Positions 7,493 to 14,601 of a stretch of DNA of 14,601 bases are shown one piece after another (the stretch's first letter is position 1; the number at the start of each line of letters is the position of its first letter). The stretch spans positions 1 through 14,601 of the forward strand of contig CALKYI010000187.1 of NCBI GenBank assembly GCA_938003665.1, written 5' to 3'. Position numbers and translations under genes: made by a program. Source of the stretch: an uncultured Flavobacteriales bacterium. GTDB lineage: Bacteria; Bacteroidota; Bacteroidia; Flavobacteriales_D; Sanyastnellaceae. The notes under the pieces are model-generated. The model was given only the letters and a program-made list of their open reading frames with translations, was not told the DNA's origin and searched no databases.

Positions 7493-8671
7493 ATGCGAAC
7501 GGACCTTTACCAAGGACACGACTACTACTTGTTGGACGAGCTGTTGACAGAGGAGCACAAGTTGATCCGTGAGACCGCCCGTGAGTGGGTGAAAAAAGAG
7601 GTCAGCCCCATCATTGAAGAGGCGGCTGAGAAATGCGAGTTCCCTCGACACTTGTTACCAGGACTCGGTGAAATCGGTGCTTTCGGCCCCTACATCCCAG
7701 CGGAATACGGCGGCCCTGGCCTCGACCAAATCAGCTACGGCATCATCATGCAAGAACTCGAGCGCTGCGACAGCGGCTTGCGCTCAACCGCCTCGGTTCA
7801 AAGCAGCTTGGTGATGTACCCCATCTGGCGCTACGGCACAGAGGAGCAAAAGCAAAAGTACCTACCCAAGTTGGCTACGGGTGAGATGATGGGCTGCTTT
7901 GGCTTGACCGAACCCGACCACGGATCCAACCCCGGCGGAATGACCACCAACTTCAAAGAGGACGGTGACGATGTCATCCTCAACGGCGCCAAGATGTGGA
8001 TTTCCAACGCACCCTTCGCGGACATCGCCGTGGTGTGGGCCAAGAACGAGGCCGGCCGCATTCAAGGCATTGTCGTGGAGCGTGGCATGGAAGGGTTCAG
8101 CACGCCGACCATGCACGGTAAGTGGAGCTTGCGCGCTTCTGATACCGGTGAATTGATTTTCGACAACGTACGCGTACCCAAGGCGAACATCCTTCCTGGT
8201 CGCGACGGCCTCGGTGCGCCGCTCAGCTGCTTGGACTCGGCGCGCTACGGCATCGCTTGGGGCGCCATCGGTGCAGCACTGGATTGCTACGACACCGCCT
8301 TGCGATACTCGAAGGAACGCACGCAGTTTGATCGTCCGATTGGGCAATTCCAGTTGCAGCAGAAGAAGTTGGCAGAGATGATCACCGAGATCACGAAAGC
8401 GCAGTTGCTGACCTTCCGTCTTGGTCAATTGCGCGACGAAGGGAAGGCCACCTCAGCCCAAATCTCCATGGCCAAACGCAACAACGTGGACATGGCGTTG
8501 ACCGTGGCCCGTGACGCACGGCAGATGCTCGGTGGCATGGGGATTACCGGCGAGTATCCGATCATGCGCCACATGATGAACCTCGAATCCGTGGTGACGT
8601 ACGAGGGAACGCACGACATCCACCTGCTCATCACAGGCTTGGACGTGACCGGCTTGAACGCCTTCGTCTGA
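7493..8671 (+). CDS. gcdH: Glutaryl-CoA dehydrogenase-like acyl-CoA dehydrogenase
   Basis: This is a 392-residue FAD-dependent acyl-CoA dehydrogenase. It follows glutaryl-CoA dehydrogenase along its whole length: CDSGLRSTASVQSSLVM (92-108), where R97 corresponds to the Arg that holds the glutarate carboxylate; GCFGLTEPDHGSNP, the FAD/substrate loop; KWSLRASDTGE; SARYGIAWG; and TYEGTHDIH with the catalytic base E371. The expected reaction is oxidation and decarboxylation of glutaryl-CoA to crotonyl-CoA and CO2, feeding lysine/tryptophan breakdown products toward acetyl-CoA, with electrons passed to ETF. No other lysine-degradation or ETF gene is nearby, so it appears as a single-gene unit with its own promoter. 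The start agrees with the family N-terminus. Its TGA lies 7 bases from the convergent omega-amidase stop. Confidence 0.93.
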   Translation: MRTDLYQGHDYYLLDELLTEEHKLIRETAREWVKKEVSPIIEEAAEKCEFPRHLLPGLGEIGAFGPYIPAEYGGPGLDQISYGIIMQELERCDSGLRSTASVQSSLVMYPIWRYGTEEQKQKYLPKLATGEMMGCFGLTEPDHGSNPGGMTTNFKEDGDDVILNGAKMWISNAPFADIAVVWAKNEAGRIQGIVVERGMEGFSTPTMHGKWSLRASDTGELIFDNVRVPKANILPGRDGLGAPLSCLDSARYGIAWGAIGAALDCYDTALRYSKERTQFDRPIGQFQLQQKKLAEMITEITKAQLLTFRLGQLRDEGKATSAQISMAKRNNVDMALTVARDARQMLGGMGITGEYPIMRHMMNLESVVTYEGTHDIHLLITGLDVTGLNAFV

Positions 8672-8678
8672 TCAGGGA

Positions 8679-9509
8679 TTACGAAAGCTCGAAGGAATCG
8701 GCGTCGCCGAGTACCGGGAATTTAGCGCGGTACCGATCGAGCTCAGCTCGGTCCCAGTCGCCATGGATCCATCCTGGCGCATCCGCATCAAGTTCGGTTT
8801 GGGTCCGACCGTAGGGGTCGATGAGGGCACTGCCGCCTGAATGTTCAATGCCCTTACCGTCGACACCCACACGGTTTACGCCGACAACGTAGCATTGGTT
8901 TTCAATCGCGCGAGCGACCAGCAAACTCGACCACGCACCCACACGCGCCGCAGGCCAGTTGGCCACGTAAACGGCGGCATCGTACCGGTCTTCGTTGCGA
9001 TTCCGGCTGAACACCGGAAAGCGCAGGTCGTAGCAGACCTGCAGGAGGATCCGCCACCCTCGCCATTCGACAATCACCCGCTTTTCGCCCGGTCCATAGG
9101 CGGCATCCTCCCCGGCGAAACTGAACAAATGGCGTTTGTCGTAGCATTCTACCGGGCCGCTGGGGGGGACGAAGAAGCACCGGTTCACCGGACGGGCGAG
9201 CGTTTCGTCCCGGCATGACAAGCTGCCGATGACCGCCGCGTCCCGCTCACGCGCCCACTTTCTCATCTCCGCGAGAGAAGCGGGCCAGGTAGCCTCGTCA
9301 TCCTGCCAACCGGACGGTAGAACACTGGCGTGTGCGCTGGGGTCCATGGTGAAGCCGGTCGCCCACATTTCGGGGAGAACGATGAGGTCGCACGGTCCTT
9401 CGAGGGCATCAACTTGCCGTCCGATGGCTTCGGCGTTAGCAGTTGGGTTTTCCCAAACAAGTGGGGTCTGAAGCGCGGCGACACGCAGGAGGGAGGCGTT
9501 GTGGTTCAT
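8679..9509 (-). CDS. yafV: Omega-amidase / nitrilase-family amidohydrolase (YafV-like)
   Basis: This 276-residue carbon-nitrogen hydrolase has the Glu-Lys-Cys triad: E47 in LIVLPEMWATGF, K125 in CYDKRHLFSFAGED and C159 in LQVCYDLRFP. The KRHLFSFAGE and CYDLRFPVFSRN segments are characteristic of the YafV/Nit2 omega-amidase branch, which hydrolyses 2-oxoglutaramate (or 2-oxosuccinamate) to the 2-oxo acid and ammonia. The start is the ATG at 9509-9507, which overlaps the aminotransferase stop as ATGA. The frame is open further upstream, but that extension is only antisense-frame sequence of the aminotransferase gene. The coupling to a glutamine-type aminotransferase strongly supports the substrate call, though it rests on context and not on specificity residues. 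It is the last gene of the minus-strand operon. Confidence 0.9.
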   Translation of the reverse strand: MNHNASLLRVAALQTPLVWENPTANAEAIGRQVDALEGPCDLIVLPEMWATGFTMDPSAHASVLPSGWQDDEATWPASLAEMRKWARERDAAVIGSLSCRDETLARPVNRCFFVPPSGPVECYDKRHLFSFAGEDAAYGPGEKRVIVEWRGWRILLQVCYDLRFPVFSRNRNEDRYDAAVYVANWPAARVGAWSSLLVARAIENQCYVVGVNRVGVDGKGIEHSGGSALIDPYGRTQTELDADAPGWIHGDWDRAELDRYRAKFPVLGDADSFELS

Positions 9510-10681
9510 CCGTTGGAAATGTTCAGCAAACGCTCGATGCCCTGGTCGATGGTGTCGTCGTTTTTGGCAAAGCAGATGCGGACCAATTTTGAATCGTGCC
9601 CACCTTCGGGGAAAAACGGAGAAAGCGGAATGAGGGCCAATCCCTCGGCGCGAGTGCACCAGTCAGATGTCGCTGTTCGGTCGTCGCGGTCTTCAAATGC
9701 GCCGTAGCCCAACAATTGAAAATACCCTCCTTCTGCGGGGGACACGTGCCACCGGCTGCCCTTCAGCCCGTCAACAAGTCGGTCGCGTTTGGATTGGTAG
9801 AACGGCGCAAGCTCGTGGAGGTGGGTAGCGCCGGCCTCGCTGTTCAGAAAGGTGGCAATGCCCGCTTGGAAGGGGGCGCCTGTGGAGAACACATCGTACT
9901 GGTGAACCTTTCGAATTTCGCGGGTTATCGCTTCGGGGGCCGTCATGTAACCAATTTTCCAGCCGGTGCAATGCAGGATTTTACCAAACGACGCGAAGAC
10001 CAAGGCACGCTCCCTCAGCCTCGGTTCATGGGTGACACTCAGGACCTCACGCCCGTCGTGGTGCATCGGTCCGTAAACTTCATCACTCACCACCAAGGCG
10101 TCGGTACCCTCGACCAAATCCGCCAGCCCACCCAAATCCTCTCGGCTCCACGTTGAGCCGGTTGGGTTGTTGGGCACGTTGACAATCACCATGCGCATCG
10201 ATGCAGTCCACGCCGCCCTCATGGCAGCCAAGTCCAACCGATGCGTGCCCGTCTGAAGCGGTACGCACACCAAGTTGCCGCCCGCGAGTTCGACCGCTGG
10301 TTCGTACAGGTCATAACACGGCGTAAGGACCATCACATCGTCACCCGGATGGATCAGCGCTTGGATGGCGGCGAAGATCAGGGACGAAGCTCCGGCCCCA
10401 ATCGTCACCTCCGTTTCGGCGTGGTAGCAGACGCCGCTTTGCTGTTCCGCGTTCGCGGCAATCCATTCCCGCAGCCGGACATCGCCCGCCATGGGAGCGT
10501 ACTGGTTGCGGCCTTCTGCCATCGCTGCGACAACGGCCTGCTGAAGGGGCTGTGGGGGCTGGAAATCCGGAAAGCCTTGGCTCATGTTCAGCGCTCCGTG
10601 AGCTTGCGCCAGGGCACTCATCTCTGTGAAAATGGTGGTGCCCACGCGGGGCAACTTGGACGTCGAACTCACATTGCGCAT
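9506..10681 (-). CDS. ybdL: PLP-dependent methionine/glutamine aminotransferase (YbdL-like)
   Basis: This is a 391-residue fold-type I aminotransferase. The N-terminal SKLPRVGTTIFTEMSALA and LNMSQGFPDF are typical of the YbdL / kynurenine-glutamine transaminase K group. Other landmarks are the NQYAPMAG segment (59-66), N172 in VPNNPTG, D200 and Y203 in VSDEVYG (PLP ring contacts), and the Schiff-base lysine K234 in SFGKILHCTGWKIGY. YbdL-type enzymes prefer methionine, phenylalanine, histidine or glutamine as amino donors and act, for example, in regenerating methionine from its 2-oxo acid. The gene follows porZ by 25 bases and overlaps the omega-amidase gene by ATGA, so both are probably made together. 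The exact substrate is inferred from family and context. Confidence 0.92.
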   Translation of the reverse strand: MRNVSSTSKLPRVGTTIFTEMSALAQAHGALNMSQGFPDFQPPQPLQQAVVAAMAEGRNQYAPMAGDVRLREWIAANAEQQSGVCYHAETEVTIGAGASSLIFAAIQALIHPGDDVMVLTPCYDLYEPAVELAGGNLVCVPLQTGTHRLDLAAMRAAWTASMRMVIVNVPNNPTGSTWSREDLGGLADLVEGTDALVVSDEVYGPMHHDGREVLSVTHEPRLRERALVFASFGKILHCTGWKIGYMTAPEAITREIRKVHQYDVFSTGAPFQAGIATFLNSEAGATHLHELAPFYQSKRDRLVDGLKGSRWHVSPAEGGYFQLLGYGAFEDRDDRTATSDWCTRAEGLALIPLSPFFPEGGHDSKLVRICFAKNDDTIDQGIERLLNISNG

Positions 10682-10706
10682 GCGTGCAAGTTAGGCCGCG
10701 CCCCGT

Positions 10707-13205
10707 TTATCGAGTAACAGCTAGTTTGGTCACTCCAGCCGATGCACCGGTGGCATCTGTCGCGAAAACCATGTACACGCCATAGGGGACCAATTCACCG
10801 GAAAAGTCGCGTGTATCCCAGACGGCCCTTCCACCTTCGGATTGCACAGTAGCGACGGTGCGACCAGAGAGGGTAGTTATGTGAACGGTCGAATTGTACG
10901 CCAGTCCCTCAACCGTGACCCAGCCTTCGAAGTCGGCTTCGACGGGGTTGGGGTATACGCGGAGTTCATCAATTTCTTGGACAAAATTGCTGGCATCACC
11001 ACGCCATCCCATCAGGCCGCGTTGCGTGCCGATGAGCACCTCTCCGTTGCGGTGGTTCAGGGCGATGTCGGTGACTTGATTGCTGAGCAGAGGGCTGTTG
11101 TCCGACGTGAAATGCGCTACTTGGTCGATGCCGTCCGAACTCAACAAGTACGCTCCGGAGTTCTGCGTCCCGATCCACTTGCGGTTGCCGCCGTCGATGC
11201 AGATCGTCTCCACGACCTCCGTCTCGAGCAAGAGCTGGTAGTTGCCGTCTTGTTGGATGAGAATTTGCGAAGCGACCGGGTTTTCGTAGCCGTCGTCAAA
11301 GACAACGCTGGGCAAGTAAATGACGCATGGCCCAGCCGCGGTCCCAATCCAGATCTCCCCGTCGAGGTCTTCCTCCAAGCAATAGATGTCATCGGACGGC
11401 AGCCCTCCTTTGGCCGGGTCTGAAGTGAGGATGCGCCAATCGTCGTCTTGGGTGTCGCCGGGCGTGAGGTTGGTGTCGTAAACCAACACCCCTTGACCGC
11501 GTGGCATGACGCACCAGATGTACCCGTTGCGAGCGGCCAATACGTCACCGAGCCAGCCTGTGTTGCCCAAGGCATTCCCCAGCGCCATTGCGACGAAGGA
11601 TCCATCGTTCAATCGGACGTGGAGTGGCGCGTCGGAATATGCATTGGTACACCAGAGGTTTCCGAACCAATCGAAGTCTACACCGCCCACGCCGACCCGT
11701 GGGCTTCCACCAAAGTTCCCAAGCTCGAGGGTACTGTTGCTTTCGTTGTAAATGTCCACCACCTCGCCGTTTTGCACCTCAATCAGGCCCTCTTCCCATG
11801 AACCGAAGTAGGCGTGAAAAGGATTGGTGGGGTCAATGCTCACCGCCATCGGATCGTTGATGCCAGCGAGGTCGTTGAGTCCATCTTGGTTGGGAATCCA
11901 GTTCCAACGCATGCCACTCATACCGTAGAAACCGTGCTTGTGGTACATGCTGGTCCACGTTTCGTCAATGCCGCCGGAAGCCACCCAAATCTGGTCGTTC
12001 CAAGCGTCGACGTTGCGCACCAAAGCCACCGGAGGACCTTCAGGGCTCCAATGGGCGTCAGCTTCTCCTCCCGATACATCCATCTTCAGGAGTCCCTGCT
12101 CGAAATTGGCAATGAACAGGTCACCGAACCCCACGAACGCCACGTCGCCCATCACCTCCACCGCGTGGCGGTATGCCATGTCCCGCACCCGCAGCGGCAC
12201 CCCGTCTGCGGCGTAGTCCAATTGAATTTCTTCCCAATCGGCATTGAATTGGCGGATGGATTGGTGATCGGCTATGGCGATGCGCCAATCGCTTGGATCG
12301 TCGCTGATGCTGCCTGATGCGATGGCGAGGACTTGGACGCTTTCGGAAGCTTCAAACGGTTCCCACAATCCGTCCCGGCGCAACCACAATTCGTCTGGTT
12401 CAGCGGATTCGCCGGTTTTCCGGTGCAGCAGAATGTGGCCGTTGGGCGCGAATTCTACATGGGCATAATCGCCGGTTTCGAGCGGAATGTCCTCCCATCG
12501 GATCCAAGCATCCGGTGAACTCAAAAACGGGTGATCCACAGGCGCCTCAAAAACGCCCGCATCTGTCCAGACCACGTATTGGTTGTCGTGGACGATGATG
12601 CCGTGACACCGCCGCAGCGCTTGCTGGCCTTCCAGGTACCACGTATCCCGAACGTCGAGTTCGCGCAGGTGAATGGCCACGACACCAAAGGCAGTGGTGG
12701 CAATGAGAAGGTCCGGATCGAGCGCACCAAAAATTTCCAAGCTGAGGATGGACTTGTCACCGATGAGGTTGCTTTGTTCGATGTCGCGCAACGTGTACAA
12801 CCAGTTGCCTGTGTTGGAGAAAAAATCGATGCTGCCTGAAGCCTGCCCGACGATGAGCAGCTCTCCGCTGGGGTCCCAGGCCAATGCGGTGGGTTGGCTT
12901 CCGCTCATGCCACGGACGGTGGAAATGCGCTCCACCACATCGGTGCGCTCGTCTAAGGTGAACACTGCGTGCTCAGTTCGAACGGCCCAGAGGCCCGTGT
13001 CCAAGTCCGTTCCGCAATGGACCAATTCTTCGGTTTGGTGGTAGGGAAGGTAGTCCGTCCACGTGCCTACAGGACGGTTTTCTTGAATGTCCGCCGTTTC
13101 GGTGCCTTGCGCAAACCCTCCACTGATGCACATCAGGACCGCAGTAAGCGTGGTCAGTGCACGGTTCAGGAGGAATTCAGGAGTGAGCATGGGTGTCCTA
13201 CGCAT
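10707..13205 (-). CDS. porZ: T9SS attachment-complex protein PorZ (two-propeller, C-terminal sorting domain)
   Basis: From the ATG at 13205 the product has 832 residues; a TTG three codons earlier is possible. It starts with a signal peptide (hydrophobic core ALTTLTAVLMCISGG, likely cut after FAQ). The sequence GTWTDYLPYHQTEELVHCG is the conserved PorZ opening. Many beta-propeller blades follow (for example GLWAVRTEHAVFTL, DLLIATTAFGVVAIHL, DIYCLEEDLDGEIWIGTAAGP, NRKWIGTQNSGAYLLS, GEVLIGTQRGLMGW). The last ~85 residues, from LRVYPNPVEADFEG, form a type A sorting domain. PorZ belongs to the PorU-PorV-PorQ-PorZ complex on the outer membrane, and in Porphyromonas gingivalis it helps deliver anionic LPS to cargo. 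P. gingivalis PorZ is of similar size. No other T9SS machinery gene is adjacent. The gene starts 30 bases after the AlbA_2 gene stop. Confidence 0.85.
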   Translation of the reverse strand: MRRTPMLTPEFLLNRALTTLTAVLMCISGGFAQGTETADIQENRPVGTWTDYLPYHQTEELVHCGTDLDTGLWAVRTEHAVFTLDERTDVVERISTVRGMSGSQPTALAWDPSGELLIVGQASGSIDFFSNTGNWLYTLRDIEQSNLIGDKSILSLEIFGALDPDLLIATTAFGVVAIHLRELDVRDTWYLEGQQALRRCHGIIVHDNQYVVWTDAGVFEAPVDHPFLSSPDAWIRWEDIPLETGDYAHVEFAPNGHILLHRKTGESAEPDELWLRRDGLWEPFEASESVQVLAIASGSISDDPSDWRIAIADHQSIRQFNADWEEIQLDYAADGVPLRVRDMAYRHAVEVMGDVAFVGFGDLFIANFEQGLLKMDVSGGEADAHWSPEGPPVALVRNVDAWNDQIWVASGGIDETWTSMYHKHGFYGMSGMRWNWIPNQDGLNDLAGINDPMAVSIDPTNPFHAYFGSWEEGLIEVQNGEVVDIYNESNSTLELGNFGGSPRVGVGGVDFDWFGNLWCTNAYSDAPLHVRLNDGSFVAMALGNALGNTGWLGDVLAARNGYIWCVMPRGQGVLVYDTNLTPGDTQDDDWRILTSDPAKGGLPSDDIYCLEEDLDGEIWIGTAAGPCVIYLPSVVFDDGYENPVASQILIQQDGNYQLLLETEVVETICIDGGNRKWIGTQNSGAYLLSSDGIDQVAHFTSDNSPLLSNQVTDIALNHRNGEVLIGTQRGLMGWRGDASNFVQEIDELRVYPNPVEADFEGWVTVEGLAYNSTVHITTLSGRTVATVQSEGGRAVWDTRDFSGELVPYGVYMVFATDATGASAGVTKLAVTR

Positions 13206-13235
13206 ACGCGTCAAAGTTCGGAATATTGTCGGGGG

Positions 13236-13925
13236 TCACGAATAATTTTTCCATCGGAATTGCTCGGGGCCACGGGTCTCCAATTCGTCCAGCGCCGAGG
13301 CATCGGCCAGCTGGTAGACCAACCCGCGGGCACCTCGTTCCCATTCGATGATGTTCCAGACGATGAGCAGGCACAAGAGGTCTTCGGCGTCCTCATAACG
13401 CAACCGCGCCATGCGGGCGACTTGCTGAAACCGCAATTGCCGTCCGTCGCGCCATGCGTTGAAGAGTTTGCCGATGAACTGGTCGTACCGGAATTCGGAT
13501 CGGTCCATGCGCATTTCGTATTGCCAAACCTTGACTTGCACGGGGCTGGCGCGGTGGATGCGGTCCTCCCTGCGCAAGTAGGCTTGCCACTTGCCGTTTT
13601 CGTCTTCACAGAAATGCGGGCGATTGGCGGAGCGTGGAATTTGGACCTCCAGCACCGAACGCCCTTCCACCTTCCACACTTGCACATCGAACGGGATGGC
13701 TGGTTTGCAGTGGGACTGGCAAGCCAAGTCAATCATGTGGTACTCCTCCTCTTGGTTAATGCCGGTAACAGCCCCGTTGTCCTTCACGCCGATCAGGAGT
13801 CGTCCACCGTCGGTGTTGGCAAAGGCCACGAGCGTGCGCGCGATTTTGGCGGCATCGTCGATGCGCATTTTGAAGTCCTGGGTCTGGTGCTCCCCCTCCT
13901 CGATCATTTGCTGCACGTAGGACAT
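13236..13925 (-). CDS. AlbA_2/Schlafen-type putative nucleic-acid-binding or ATP-binding protein
   Basis: This is a 229-residue protein. The N-terminal ~130 residues match the AlbA_2 (Schlafen) domain pattern: E-x-Q-T-x-DFK (about 12-19), KIARTLVAFANTDGGRLLIG (27-46), V-K-D-N-G-x-x-x-G, and later AYLRREDRIHRASP. The C-terminal ~90 residues (EFRYDQFIGKLFNAW to the end) are helical and may form a winged-helix-like module. I chose the ATG at 13925 because it gives a family-like N-terminus. The frame is open up to 14222, but that would run antisense through the rimP promoter and rimP. Family members are often annotated as transcriptional regulators or ATP-binding proteins; the biochemical role is not settled. 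It is probably the first gene of an operon with porZ and is divergent from rimP. Confidence 0.8.
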   Translation of the reverse strand: MSYVQQMIEEGEHQTQDFKMRIDDAAKIARTLVAFANTDGGRLLIGVKDNGAVTGINQEEEYHMIDLACQSHCKPAIPFDVQVWKVEGRSVLEVQIPRSANRPHFCEDENGKWQAYLRREDRIHRASPVQVKVWQYEMRMDRSEFRYDQFIGKLFNAWRDGRQLRFQQVARMARLRYEDAEDLLCLLIVWNIIEWERGARGLVYQLADASALDELETRGPEQFRWKNYS

Positions 13926-13931
13926 GGTCAA

Positions 13932-13939
13932 CGAAGTTA
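13932..13939 (-). promoter_or_regulatory. Possible -7 element for the AlbA_2-porZ operon
   Basis: Read on the minus strand this is TAACTTCG, one base off TAnnTTTG, ending 6 bases before the ATG at 13925. No TTG lies at the usual upstream distance. The site lies in the 135-base divergent region (13926-14060) shared with the rimP promoter. If used, the transcript would have almost no leader. Confidence 0.2.
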
Positions 13940-13962
13940 GTATGCCAACCCGGTTTGGCGCG

Positions 13963-13992
13963 TTGAAGTTCGAAGGGAATGGTGTATCTTTG
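13963..13992 (+). promoter_or_regulatory. Bacteroidota-type promoter for rimP-nusA
   Basis: TTG at 13963-13965, a 19-base spacer, then TATCTTTG at 13985-13992 gives a full match to the Bacteroidota housekeeping promoter (TTG-N17-23-TAnnTTTG). Transcription should begin a few bases after 13992, giving a leader of about 60 bases before the rimP ATG at 14061. It is the best promoter in the window. Confidence 0.75.
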
Positions 13993-14019
13993 CCCCGACT
14001 ATTTGAGAACGAAAACGCT

Positions 14020-14045
14020 GAGGGGTACACACCCCTCTTTTTTTT
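14020..14045 (+). terminator. Intrinsic-terminator-like hairpin in the rimP leader
   Basis: GAGGGGT (14020-14026) and ACCCCTC (14031-14037) are perfect reverse complements around the loop ACAC, giving a 7-bp stem with four G-C pairs in a row. Eight T residues follow directly (14038-14045). This has the standard form of an intrinsic terminator, yet it lies downstream of the rimP promoter and 15 bases before the rimP ATG. It cannot plausibly serve the upstream gene, which runs the other way. It may therefore act as an attenuator for rimP-nusA. Confidence 0.75.
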
Positions 14046-14060
14046 CCTCGAAAAAACGCC

Positions 14061-14534
14061 ATGATCAACGCCAATACCGTTCGCGAACTCGCTGAAGCCC
14101 ACCTCGCTGGAGGCACGGGATTCCTTGTGGACGTGCGCGTCAGCGATGGGAACGCGATTTCCATACTGCTGGACGATGATGAAGGCACGAGCATTGAGAA
14201 GTGCATGGCGTTGAGCCGTCATCTCGAGTCCATGCTGGACCGGGATGCTGAGGATTTTTCGTTGGATGTGAGTTCACCCGGCCTCGACCAGCCGCTGAAG
14301 TTGCACCGGCAGTACCTGAAAAACATCGGGCGCGACGTGCAATTGAAGATCACGGGAGCCGGAAAGGCGGAGGGCAAATTGACCCAAGCCACTGAAGAAG
14401 AAATCACCATTGTCATTCGCGAAAAGCGCCGCATCGAAGGGCGCAAAGCGAAGGAATGGGTAGAAGAAGAACAGACGTATCCGTTGAGTGCACTGGACTG
14501 GACGAAAGTCCAAATCTCATTCAAGGGAAACTAA
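14061..14534 (+). CDS. rimP: Ribosome maturation factor RimP
   Basis: RimP assists 30S subunit maturation. The 157-residue product has the usual length and the diagnostic LDVSSPGLDQPLK motif (about 69-81). It also shows FLVDVRVSDGNAISILLDDD in the N-terminal domain and a C-terminal Sm-like fold with GKLTQATEEEITIVI. The basic segment REKRRIEGRKAKEW is a lineage-type insertion. The start ATG at 14061 follows the leader hairpin. nusA follows after 39 bases, giving the widely conserved rimP-nusA order. The gene is divergent from the AlbA_2-porZ operon. Confidence 0.95.
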   Translation: MINANTVRELAEAHLAGGTGFLVDVRVSDGNAISILLDDDEGTSIEKCMALSRHLESMLDRDAEDFSLDVSSPGLDQPLKLHRQYLKNIGRDVQLKITGAGKAEGKLTQATEEEITIVIREKRRIEGRKAKEWVEEEQTYPLSALDWTKVQISFKGN

Positions 14535-14573
14535 ATAGACCATTACTAACCGAGCGCAGCAAACCGCAAAACC

Positions 14574-14601
14574 ATGACACAGCTGAATTTGGTGGATTCC
14601 T
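14574..14601 (+). CDS. nusA: Transcription factor NusA, 5' end only
   Basis: Only nine codons are present before the window ends: MTQLNLVDS. This resembles the NusA N-terminus of Bacteroidota (a short start, then NL-I/V-D/E-S). The position directly after rimP is the standard place for nusA. The identification rests mainly on gene order. The 39 bases between rimP and this ATG (14535-14573) hold no hairpin or promoter I can see. Confidence 0.75.

Noticed and set aside
9510..9659. Longer N-terminus of the omega-amidase frame starting at 9659
   Set aside because: It lies inside the aminotransferase gene on the same strand. The ATG at 9509, overlapping the stop as ATGA, gives the usual nitrilase-family start.
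10686..10693. TAACTTGC on the minus strand as a promoter for the aminotransferase
   Set aside because: It lacks one T of TAnnTTTG and has no TTG at the right distance. The 25-base gap after porZ fits a shared operon better.
13206..13235. GAACTTTG on the minus strand before porZ as a promoter
   Set aside because: The first base differs from TAnnTTTG, no -33 TTG is present, and the gene sits 30 bases after the AlbA_2 stop, so co-transcription is simpler.
12969..13940. 323-codon plus-strand open frame opposite porZ and the AlbA_2 gene
   Set aside because: It spans the junction of two supported minus-strand genes and shows no family motif.
13926..14222. N-terminal extension of the AlbA_2 reading frame up to 14222
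   Set aside because: It would run antisense through the rimP promoter, leader and rimP coding region. The extension is not domain-like, and the ATG at 13925 gives a natural family start.
1..14601. Defence, CRISPR, phage or transposon content
   Set aside because: No direct-repeat array, integrase, transposase, terminal inverted repeats, nuclease cassette or tRNA-linked insertion was seen. The AlbA_2 protein alone is not enough to call a defence system.

Overview
The window looks like chromosomal DNA of a Bacteroidota bacterium, probably a Flavobacteriales-type (possibly marine) lineage with a fairly high G+C. Four things point there: a type IX secretion (T9SS) component, PorZ; an extracellular PKD-repeat protein with a T9SS C-terminal sorting domain; a large DUF2723 membrane protein typical of the phylum; and promoter elements of the Bacteroidota form TTG-N19-TAnnTTTG. 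Shine-Dalgarno sequences are weak or absent. Genus-level placement is not possible from the sequence alone. I see no tRNA, rRNA, insertion sequence, CRISPR array or prophage.

Layout. (1) Plus strand, 1-2360: the 3' end of an unidentified gene, overlapping by ATGA a secreted, Cys/Trp-rich, PKD-like repeat protein. That gene is split by a one-base frameshift just after the signal peptide region, near 282-313. (2) Plus strand, 2478-7419: a tight operon of the 1295-residue DUF2723 protein, purN (GAR transformylase) and rnhA (RNase HI), with both junctions being TGATG overlaps. (3) Plus strand, 7493-8671: a glutaryl-CoA dehydrogenase gene behind a TATCTTTG -7 element. (4) Minus strand, 13925 down to 8679: a probable four-gene operon of an AlbA_2/Schlafen-type protein, porZ, a YbdL-type methionine/glutamine aminotransferase and a YafV-type omega-amidase. 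The last two overlap by ATGA. The operon converges on gcdH with only 7 bases between the stop codons. (5) Plus strand, 13963 to the end: a well-formed promoter, a leader carrying a perfect intrinsic-terminator hairpin, rimP, and the first nine codons of nusA.

How the genes fit together. Two themes recur. The first is the cell surface: a T9SS attachment-complex protein, a T9SS cargo protein and a GT-C-like membrane protein of the type linked to extracytoplasmic glycosylation. The second is core housekeeping: purine synthesis, R-loop/primer removal, ribosome maturation and transcription elongation. The aminotransferase/omega-amidase pair forms a recognisable metabolic unit, glutamine-dependent transamination with removal of the 2-oxoglutaramate by-product. 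The most interesting regulatory signal is the terminator-like hairpin between the rimP-nusA promoter and the rimP start codon, which suggests attenuation, possibly by NusA itself. I found no clear undescribed defence or mobile system. All intergenic gaps are shorter than 140 bases.
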